Source: Theocolax elegans (taxonomy: Eukaryota; Arthropoda; Insecta; Hymenoptera; Cerocephalidae). From it: a DNA stretch of 64,000 nt. Of this stretch, positions 40,550 to 49,395 are shown in pieces; within the stretch, counting starts at the first letter, position 1, and each line of letters starts with the position of its first letter. The stretch is taken from assembly GCA_026168455.1 (NCBI GenBank), contig JANSJX010000008.1, forward strand, positions 310,001-374,000. The letters are read 5' to 3'. The notes under the pieces were generated by a model. That model had not been told where the DNA came from and ran no database searches. It saw nothing but the letters and a program-made list of their open reading frames with translations. The position numbers were made by a program, and so were the translations under genes.

Positions 40550-41013
40550 AGTTGGGGCATGTTGGCCGGTTTTTCTCGGGGCAAGTTGGTCGATCAATAA
40601 ATAAATAATTACGACAGTTATAAATTAATAAATTTGTTTTACAGTTCACAATGATTCAAAATTATAAGAGAAACATGGTGTATGAGTTGGGCGCATGAAT
40701 CATGTGCAGGAAGAAGAAAAAATTCGTTTTTTACAACTGCGTATAGGATTTTTTTATTTTGATTATTTGTTCTTTTATTTATTCCTTGTTATGAGTTCTT
40801 GTTTCATTAATGACTACATTATTATTTTTGTTGTTTATTATTGAAAGTGAAGCATTTTTTAGTTATTTACACACAACCTAATCAGCTAACTGTTTTTTTT
40901 CAAAGAAAAACAATTTTGAAGTTAAATTTTGTGTTTTTATTAAAACTTTTATTGTCCGTCAACTTGGCTCATACCGTCGGCCAACCTACCCCGTATGCGG
41001 GGCAAGTTGCCCG
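40550..41013. mobile_element. Inverted-repeat element with repeated GGGGCAAGTTGG motifs
   Basis: The left side holds GGGGCATGTTGGCCG (40554-40568) and GGGGCAAGTTGGTCG (40578-40592) followed by ATCAATAAA. The right side holds the complements in reverse order: a GTCAACTTGGCTC copy near 40958-40970 and a CGGCCAACCTACCCC copy (about 40978-40992), with ACAATAAAAG inward. A further direct copy GGGGCAAGTTGCCCG lies at 40999-41013. The inside is AT-rich with no transposase. Five related motif copies in mirrored order suggest transposon ends with tandem subterminal sites. Confidence 0.6.
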
Positions 41014-41387
41014 AAATTTTTGTCGCAGAAAAATTGTTCATTATTTTTTTTTGGTTTTAATGAATCACTTTGAGAAAAATCATGAGTACTTCTCACATGA
41101 AGTACTTACAGGTATTTTTTTTTATTTTATGATCGATCGTAAAAAGTCGACCCGGTCCTCCCTATACGGACACTCCTTAAGGGTAAAGTCAAGTCAGAAA
41201 TTTTTATTTTTATTTTTCATCTTTATGGTCTAAAATCATTGTGGCATATTTTTAATAAATTGTAAAACAAAAAAAATTTTTCTCATATTTTCTTAACCTA
41301 ACTCTAATAAAATGACTACAACATCAAAACATTCGGTAGAAGTGTCCAGCTATTCACCATTAGTAAACTTAAAAATTCTTATAGATT

Positions 41388-41520
41388 CATTTTTAATACA
41401 CATTTAATAGCACATAAAATATTACTTTAATAAATGATCATAAAATATGAGGAAAAGCGTCGTCACCGATAGGACTAAAATGGGCACATTTTTCGTCTAT
41501 TTTTTGCCCATTCTATTCAA
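41388..41520 (+). repeat. Dispersed repeat pair, copy 1
   Basis: It contains ATTTTTAATACACATTTAAT, AGCACATAA, TCACCGATAGGACTAAAATG, GGGCACATTTTTCG and TTTTTTGCCCATT in this order. The complement of 59705-59904 has the same words in the same order, with an insertion of about 60 bp. The class is unknown. Confidence 0.5.
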
Positions 41521-42282
41521 ACGATCTATTCAATACTTATTTAATGAAATACGTTTTCTATCAGGGTGTATATATGTATCATTTTAAATATATCGTATCG
41601 CATTCGATATATAAATGATCTGTTTTATAACAGCTGCCATCGATACACATATATATATATAACGATATAAATTCTGGAAAAGAAATAAACGCTCTCGAGA
41701 ATATATTCTGTTTACATTTTACGAAAGAGCGGCCACCGCCGCACCAAGAGAATTATCGGTGAAGATAATTTACTTTCTTCGTATATACTCCCTTTTTTTT
41801 TCCTCCACCGTCACGAAGTTGTTTTTCCATAAAATCATAAACATACTTCGTATGCATTGAAAGTTTACGCTGCATCTTTCATCGTAAACGTTTTATATCT
41901 CCTTTATACAAACCATCGGAAAAGGTGTAAGATGCATCTTCTCCTCCTCCTCCTCCTCCTTCTTATTCCCCTTCTCTTAGTTTTTTTTTTGCTCGTTCCT
42001 CAGCTTCCACCGTTGCATCAACTTCATTTAAAACTTTGTAATTTTCCAGCTACGTTTATTAAAGTTTCTTTAAATTACGGGAACTTCATTTAAAGTCAAC
42101 GAATTGCGCTAAATGTTATGGAAAGAGTCAGTAATAACAGAATAATTAACTACACTATTCTCCTGCCGTATAATTCGAGGAGAGTTTATCGTTTCTCGAG
42201 ATACAATGGAAATTAAATATTATATTTATTACATTTAATTATTGCATTTTCAGGCACTTCGAATGCGTATTGTACTGTACAG

Positions 42283-42311
<29 letters not shown>
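42283..42311. repeat. (AT)n microsatellite
   Basis: About 29 bp of alternating A and T. Confidence 0.95.
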
Positions 42312-42313
<2 letters not shown>

Positions 42314-43588
42314 TAAGCTGAGTTATTGTAATAAATTATAAACCTTTGAACTATCAAAATTTAAAGTTCAATTTACTCGCTTTACACTTTGTGCAACGGC
42401 GGAACGTGTATATGTAGGTGGTTTGAAAGCGCTCGTAAAATATATTTGTCTAATAACGTTGAGTAAAAGAAACTTACGTCAAATTACTTTCTCGATTCGT
42501 CGTACCAATCTTCTTGTCCTGCACCACGTTGCTCGAAATGAAAAAAAAAATTCACTAAAATTAATCGGTGAAGGGAGGAAAGTGATATGTACCTATATAT
42601 ATATATATATATATATGTACGATCGATATATGTAGGTTAGAGTTTACCCATTTTTGACCCACGAGGGTGCCAATCGTGAAAACGTATCGTTGATTCCGCA
42701 CGGCGCGAACCGCCAATTGTATTTTTCTTTTTTTTTCGTATATTTTTTTCTGTTTCCATCGTCGTCGTCGTCGTTGTTGTTTCGTTTCTACATCCGCGCC
42801 GTAGGCGTTACACATTGTATATTTCGTGCACGCGCGTCGACCTTGCGAACTGAGTTTTATCGAACACCACGATAAATAGAGCTGTAGCAATATCGCGCGA
42901 TACAACTCGGTGCGTATGTATGTATGTATATAGATATCGCCGGTGCGCCGTTAATTTATAACCCTTATACACCGAGGAACTATTAAATTTTGTTAGACGA
43001 AGGGCGAAAGCGAGTGGTACCGAGCGCGCCTTTCACGATCTCCTCGCGAAAGGAATGACAATATCGAGAAATAACGAGAGCGAGCGAGCGAGCGAGCAAG
43101 CGCGCGGGACAATCGATAAAACGAGCCAAAGTGCCTCTAACGGCTTTTCAACCTATATCCCCCGGTTTTTATTTTAACCTCGTCCTTTTGTTTGTCAATT
43201 AACTTTTTACACGAGCCATCCTCTACACACACACACGCACGCACACTCTCTCCAGAATTTATCGTTCTTCCAACTTATACGGATTTTACAATATTTTACC
43301 GATCTTCTTCTCTCTTCTTGCCTCTCGTATGTACGCTAACGTATTCTGTCGCGCTGTTCAGTTAAATAACGAATATCTCTCGGATCTCCGCCCCCGGAAC
43401 CTCGCATCTGCTTCTATACTTTTTTTCCCCCTGTAGATGCTAAATATCGATTATCCAAAATCTAGTACCCTATAGGATACGTGAAGTATTTTCCATTACA
43501 TTCCGATATCCTCCGATTCATTCATGCTAAACTAGATTTAAATCGACACCAATAATTCCAACTAAAGCTTATACGTATTATTTTTATA

Positions 43589-43591
<3 letters not shown>

Positions 43592-43642
<51 letters not shown>
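43592..43642. repeat. (AT)n microsatellite
   Basis: About 51 bp of alternating A and T. Confidence 0.95.
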
Positions 43643-43645
<3 letters not shown>

Positions 43646-43861
43646 GTACGTGTGTTGTGTTACTCACTTGCCATGTGTATGCCGTTTTTATACCTCGGGT
43701 TTTCGTTTAAAATCGGTTGAAAACGTTTATCTTTATAATAGACGATATAAGAAGTGTTTATACGTAATTGATTTTTGATTAATAGTTAATTTGGTGTATT
43801 TTCTTTTTATTCGCACATTTACTTTTTAATTGAATAGGTAAAATAATTCATTTTTTTTACG

Positions 43862-44461
43862 CACGGAGAGCGATGTTTCGTAAATACTACAAGCCAGTCT
43901 AGTAACAAATTTCGTGACTCTCGAGAGTAATATGGTTACAAATCGAAAAAAATTGCTGGACTTCAGTCAAGTAAAATTTACATTAAATATGTGTAGTGTA
44001 ATTTGTAGAAATTGCATAGTAATGTTTACACATGAACTTCTCATTTTTCCTAGCACACAAATTTTCCAACGCTATTTATTATGTTGAAAAAAGTATTTTT
44101 TGGATGGAAAGGACGATTCATCCGTGAAACACGTGAGTAAGCGACGTGGCACGGTGCAATGGTATAAGGACTTCGATTCTCAATCCGAAACTTAAGAGGT
44201 TCGATCCCGATGGCATCAGAAAATTTGTTCGTTGATATACTTTAATTAAAATATTTCAAATATTTATAACTCTCAAATAATATCTTAAATATACGTAAGA
44301 TGTAACATTTCTTTCATTATTTTAAAAAAAAAGATGAAAATTATAATTTGGTCTAGTAAAAATTAGGAGATTCGCAGTTTGTTAGGAAATTACTTGAGAC
44401 TTCACGAATATATGTTACAAAGACTGATTTGTAATACTTACAAGAAAATTTTTCTCGAGTG
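43862..44461. mobile_element. MITE with internal tRNA-like module, second copy
   Basis: A 600 bp relative of 12387-13068. The left end CACGGAGAGCGATGTTTCGT and a right end TTTTTCTCGAGTG are diverged from each other. The order of parts is the same: a subterminal GTAAAATTTACA block, AAGGACGATTC, the tRNA-like module, an A-rich tract, then GAGATTCGCAGTTTGTTA and ATTACTTGAGA before the right end. The outer parts have diverged more than the tRNA-like part. Non-coding. Confidence 0.75.
44143..44218 (+). ncRNA. tRNA-like Pol III module, second copy
   Basis: Box B GGTTCGATCCC (44198-44208) is identical to the first copy. Box A is weaker, around GTGCAATGG. The anticodon-arm segment TTCGATTCTCAATCCGAA keeps the TTCTCAA loop, and its stem differs from the first copy at paired positions (TTCG/CGAA here, TTGG/CCAA there). 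That compensatory pattern suggests past selection on the fold or descent from different parents. A closed acceptor stem is not seen. Confidence 0.5.
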
Positions 44462-45013
44462 TATATTTTATTACCACATTCGGGTAGATGTTTATACGAG
44501 TTTAAAGTATTTACGTTAATGGATTCCGTATAGGCAATCGAAGAACCGATAGGTAAATACTACGTACGGGATTGTTGTGATAAGTCAACTATAAAAATTT
44601 TGTGGATCCACTGCATCGAGAGCGAGCAGGAAAGAGAGACAGAGACAGAGAGAGAGAGAGAAAGAGGATCTAACGAATGCAAACGCGCATACACACGTTC
44701 GAGCTTAAAATCAAATAGAAAGTATGTAAAGAGTGAGTGGAATCCCTGCCACACCATAAATAAAATTTCCATGGGACGTCGAAGCGGATATAGACCTGTA
44801 TGCGATCGCGAAATTGTAAACACACTCGGGGAAAAAAAAAGAAAAATTGAGAGAAGAGCGCTAGGCATCGTTATCGAAAGAGCGAGTGCGCGACAAAACG
44901 AAAAATACGAAAACTAGGGAGACGTGGGCCGCGGAAAAGCGCATCGTTAGGCCGTGGCGATGTAATTTATGATCTAAGCGATGACAAGACACAAAAAGGG
45001 TATACATACATAC

Positions 45014-45055
<42 letters not shown>

Positions 45056-45852
45056 CGGAAAAGGCTCGCGAGAATTCATCAAATGTTTCGCCGCGTCAGC
45101 GTTCGCATGTCAAACTCGACGTTTCGCAAGAATCGTTTGATCTTCCATCCGCGTGGTTCGTTCCCTCCTTGTGTACGTATTTTCCGGGGTTGCGGTTCTC
45201 TGCGCCAAACTCGACGGCCGACTTAATTCCCCGTGTAAACGCCGAGGGATCGCCAAACTGTAACCTAAAAAATTGTCCGATTCGTCTTAAAAAAAAAGTA
45301 ATAGAAAGTAATACCGATAGGGGACGGATGCATAGAGATGGATGGAATTTTACGAATCGTTTGGAAGAGTTCGAACTTTTTCGTTCGAATGCCACGTTCC
45401 GAGCGATACCGAAATGCTCCGAGTTACATTCGACACACTGTAGCGTGGATTCGAGAATCTCGCTCGGACTTGAATCGACTTTCCATTGTTCTTTCGCGAG
45501 AGGATCGCGGAAGGAAACTAGGTAACAGCATTCGCGTGTTCCGACCTTCTAGGATTTTACGATGTGCACGCGGTATATACGTAATCCGGTTGTTCCGCTA
45601 CCAGTCTTCAAAGACACATATTTTTCAAAAAGAGTATGAGAGTTACGACGAGCAGTATTGCAGTAGCGTGATATCTATAAATTAAGTTAGTAAAAAGGTA
45701 AATGTACAGTTTTATAAATTTGGTAGGTGGAAGCAAATGTTGATGTAACACGTTGAGTTTTATCGAGAATCGCGCGCTATCATTAGGAGAGGAGGTTCGT
45801 TAATTCACGAGAGTATATATAAGCTCGAGTTGACCGAATTCGGAAATGAACC
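44462..45852. other. Non-coding stretch
   Basis: No gene recognised. Purine-rich DNA with GA tracts at about 44636-44663 and 45015-45052; open frames here read as Arg-Glu or Ser-Leu runs. Confidence 0.45.
45015..45052. repeat. (GA)n microsatellite
   Basis: About 38 bp of GA dinucleotides. Confidence 0.95.
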
Positions 45853-46150
45853 TCGGTGTGTCCGGGTATACGTCCGTCGAATCGTTGGACGCGCATTCTC
45901 GAGAGCTCGAGCGTCCAAAGTCGGAAGAAACGGACGTGGTACAGGGACAGGGTGATGGTGATGCTCGTGGAAGCCAAGGGTGGGCGAACGATGCCGAAAC
46001 TCGAGAAGAGACGTGGCTGGCTGCCCGCGCCCTCGGAGCTGGAGGTGGAGGTGATCCAGACAAATGACCGTGTGGTCGGAGAGTGGCAGCTTCGAGCTAT
46101 CCACCCTGACACGGGATACCGAGTCGGCGCCTTGCCTTACCCAAGGGGGG
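45853..46150 (+). other. GC-rich open block, possible exon, function unknown
   Basis: This is the GC-richest unique block in the window, open in several frames on both strands. The plus frame running to 46332 includes MLVEAKGGRTMPKLEKRRGW and, further on, EVEVIQTNDRVVGEWQLRAI, which look more protein-like than the surrounding frames. It then runs straight into the CT microsatellite at 46205. No good splice site pair is visible on the plus strand. A donor-like GGTAAGG exists on the minus strand near 46137-46143. I recognise no family. It may be an exon, an old gene fragment or simply GC-rich non-coding DNA. Confidence 0.2.
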
Positions 46151-46199
46151 AGACGCGCGATATAGACCTGACGTCGTTATCCCTACGCGAGACACGCGG

Positions 46200-46204
<5 letters not shown>

Positions 46205-46255
<51 letters not shown>
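46205..46255. repeat. (CT)n microsatellite
   Basis: About 51 bp of CT dinucleotides. Confidence 0.97.
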
Positions 46256-46258
<3 letters not shown>

Positions 46259-47526
46259 CTCTCTTTCTCTACCACGTTCTCCCGGGCGACCTTCTCCGAT
46301 GGATAGCAACATCGCCGTCTCGTCTGAGATAGACCGAGGATCTTACGGAACAATCTATCGATCACTCGTCTTCTCGTATCCTCGCTTATTTCACCTCTTT
46401 ACGACCCTCCTCCAATAATCTCGGGAGAACGAGTATTACAAATAATTAATATTATACGACCAAATCTTTACTCGATTCCTCGAAATTTCACCTCCTATAC
46501 CCTTTCAATATTTTACCCATCTTTTCTTCCTATAAATATTAATTTTTATCGATTCAAATAGCATTGACGTCCTTGGGAATAGTAGCGACTTATAAATGTT
46601 GTGTAAAACAGGTGCATTTTGTCGTTTTGTCAACAGATTATTTATACAAAACGATTTTTAGCTACCAGTTGTGTTTATAGCTTCTTTGTAAATAAAATTG
46701 GCAATATATTTATACGAAATTTCAAAAGCGTTTTCTATGCTTTCCTCGCGTGTATTTATTATAACTATTTTAATATTAATTATGAATATTATTTAATGAC
46801 ATACCAAATTATTAATTAGAATATTTATGTTTTTGTTGCAGGTAAATTACTGAACACATCTTACTTCCTATTACTTGATGAAAATTTGTAAGTAAACATT
46901 TTTGCCTTTTCTTCGACGGGATTATCTCGATGACCCAAATTATAGGGATATATATATATATATATGGGCGGTTCTCTGTGACATCGAAGATGAAAAAAAT
47001 AAATATTGCTATAACTGTGGGAATATGTTTTAGAGGTATCCAGTAGTTCTCCTAAATTTTTTCAGATTTTTTCTGGGCCATTATTTTAAGTTACAGAGAG
47101 TCAAAGTTGACATTTTAGCACTTTTTTGCATTATATGCCCATTTTCATGAATTTTTAGCTCTCAGGGGATGCATTTTTCACTAAAAACATAAGTATGACT
47201 TTTTTTGTAAAATTTTCCGAACTTTTCATTAAAAATACTTTTAAAGACATAAATGTATGCTGTCACACTCTTGTAAGCCATTTAAACCTTAAATAGTGAA
47301 AATCAGCAATTCTGCTCCGGACTCTGGTAACCTAATACTGTCTAAAAGATGTCTTTTTATAGTCAGAAACTGCCTAAAAATTTCCAGAGTGGGTCTAAAT
47401 CATTAAGATCACTTATGGTCAAAATATCCGGGAAAAGTGCCCGAAATATTAATAGAAATGTATATTTGTTGCCTTATAACGATGAATCTAGTAGCATGAT
47501 CATTGCAAAAAAATTTATGCACTTAC

Positions 47527-47587
47527 CTTGGAATGATAGAAAAGTATCTCCACTTGTTTCAGTAGCCATCTAATCCCCTGTAAGCTG
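47527..47587 (-). pseudogene. Exon-like module in the left arm of the palindrome
   Basis: Read on the minus strand, an acceptor-like TTTTTAG is followed by GGGATTAG, an ATG, fourteen codons (MATETSGDTFLSFQ) and a strong donor GTAAGTGC. It is the mirror copy of the module at 47999-48059. No continuing exon is seen outward. It could be a captured first coding exon of a host gene, or chance. Confidence 0.3.
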
Positions 47588-47998
47588 CTAAAAATACAAA
47601 TATTATTATAAAATTATAAAAAATTATTTTTTTAACATTTATAATGCTGGATTTTTAGTTTTACTTCCCTTACAAGAATTATAATACTAATCTGAAGGAT
47701 TACTATAAAAGTATCAACATTATTATTATTATTATTCAGCAATACATTGTTTTGATTTCACAAACTTGTCACTGTCACGTTATCATATTATTCATTATAA
47801 TTATATATCCGATTTATTTATATATCTTTTGTATTAAATACGTATATTCAGTTATTGTAATAATGATGTTTATATATTTATAGTAATCCTTCAGATTAGT
47901 ATTATAATTCTTGCAAGGGATGTAAAACTAAAAATTCAGCATTATAAATGTTTAAAAATTAATTTTTTACATTTGTATAATAATATTTGTATTTTTAG

Positions 47999-48059
47999 CA
48001 GCTTACAGGGGATTAGATGGATACTGAAACAAGTGAAGATACTTTTCTACCATTCCAAG
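47999..48059 (+). pseudogene. Exon-like module in the right arm of the palindrome
   Basis: An acceptor-like TTTTTAG (47992-47998) precedes a short open segment with ATG at 48017, coding MDTETSEDTFLPFQ, then the donor AAGGTAAGTGC with GT at 48060. Compared with the left-arm copy, three codons differ and all three change the amino acid (A/D, G/E, S/P), so there is no sign of present coding constraint. I do not recognise the peptide. Confidence 0.3.
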
Positions 48060-48620
48060 GTAAGTGCATAAATTTTTTTGCAATGATCATGCTACTAGAT
48101 TCATCGTTATAAGGCAACAAATATACATTTCTATTAATATTTCGGGCACTTTTCCCGGATATTTTGACCATAAGTGATCTTAATGATTTAGACCCACTCT
48201 GGAAATTTTTAGGCAGTTTCTGACTATAAAAAGACATCTTTTAGACAGTATTAGGTTACCAGAGTCCGGAGCAGAATTGCTGATTTTCACTATTTAAGGT
48301 TTAAATGGCTTACAAGAGTGTGACAGCATACATTTATGTCTTTAAAAGTATTTTTAATGAAAAGTTCGGAAAATTTTACAAAAAAAGTCATACTTATGTT
48401 TTTAGTGAAAAATGCATCCCCTGAGAGCTAAAAATTCATGAAAATGGGCATATAATGCAAAAAAGTGCTAAAATGTCAACTTTGACTCTCTGTAACTTAA
48501 AATAATGGCCCAGAAAAAATCTGAAAAAAATCAGGAGAACTACTGGATACCTCTAAAACATATTCCCACAGTTATAGCAATATTTATTTTTTTCATCTTC
48601 GATGTCACAGAGAACCACCC

Positions 48621-48653
<33 letters not shown>

Positions 48654-49343
48654 CTTAAGAATTATATTTAAAATATTGAATTAAAAATCTGAACAAAATT
48701 CATAGGTCTAAAATTTCCATCTTTCTATTCCAAAATTGTATGGTTTTAAAAAAATTGATTAAGAATTAAGGAACTTAATTAAGTACACTTTTATTACACA
48801 TAAAAGATCCCACTATACAAATATTATATGGCATTATTGATTTCTCTTTTAAAAAGTACAACGACGGAAACTTTAGACCCATAAAATTTCTTTTCTGTAA
48901 TAATAATTGAATCAACAATTTTTTGATCGATAGAATTGTTAATGAAAAAAAAATGTAAACTTTTTTAATCAGCGATATAAAAATCTTAAAATATTTGAGA
49001 ATATTGTGTAAAGCATGCACAAGGATCTGACGTAAAAAAATTTTACTAAAAGTCACTTTTTTTGTTTAATTATATAAAAAAAAATGTATAAGTAATGTCC
49101 ATTTTTTGAGACCAACATCCTCTTAATGGTATAATTCGTAAACAGGTCGATGATACTCGATGGACCGTAACAAAAGAATTATAGCGTTGTTGAATAAATT
49201 ATGATAATTCCGGAATGATTGTTCGTTCACACAAATGAATTTTCGGAAGGATATACGGTCGCAATTTTTAATGAATAATATCGCATTACCGATCGAGGTC
49301 AATAAATTATATAGAAATTAATGTTTTTATTAAATTTGCCTAC

Positions 49344-49345
<2 letters not shown>

Positions 49346-49393
<48 letters not shown>
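49346..49393. repeat. (AT)n microsatellite
   Basis: About 48 bp of alternating A and T. Confidence 0.95.

Positions 49394-49395
<2 letters not shown>

Larger units (their letters stand above)
41521..43861. other. Non-coding stretch
   Basis: No gene recognised. It contains (AT)n tracts at 42283-42311 and 43592-43642, a short CTC/TCC repeat near 41940-41960 and a CpG-richer block at 42640-43140. Confidence 0.5.
46966..48620. mobile_element. 1655 bp near-perfect palindromic element, GGGYGGTTCTCTGTGACATC termini
   Basis: Two arms of equal length (46966-47709 and 47877-48620, 744 bp each) are inverted copies around a loop of about 167 bp. In the middle third of the arms several hundred bases match exactly. 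The outer ends differ by a few bases, and differences become more frequent toward the loop. Termini GGGCGGTTCTCTG and the complement of GGGTGGTTCTCTG sit in ATATAT runs on both sides. Open frames at 47349-47573 (plus) and 48013-48237 (minus) are the same sequence seen twice and do not imply a gene pair. No transposase motif is visible. Transcription through it would give a very long hairpin RNA. Confidence 0.9.
46930..49128 (+). repeat. Dispersed repeat, copy C, split by a palindromic insertion
   Basis: The left stub reads GATGACCCAAATTATAGGGA (46929-46948). After the palindrome and its AT flank, the repeat resumes near 48652 with TATTTAAAATATTGAATTAA and CAAAATTCATAGG, as in copies A and B. 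It later shows the second-monomer words GCATGCACAAGGATCTGACG and ends with ACATCCTCTTAATGG. The interruption shows that the repeat was there before the palindrome. Confidence 0.6.

Noticed and set aside
47349..48237. Duplicate 74-codon proteins on opposite strands as a gene pair
   Set aside because: Again palindrome arms. The frame runs antisense to the exon-like modules, and its differences do not favour silent sites.
11121..49393. Long (AT)n tracts as possible replication origins or matrix attachment sites
   Set aside because: Alternating AT is found many times here and is fully explained as microsatellite; no further origin or attachment signal is visible.
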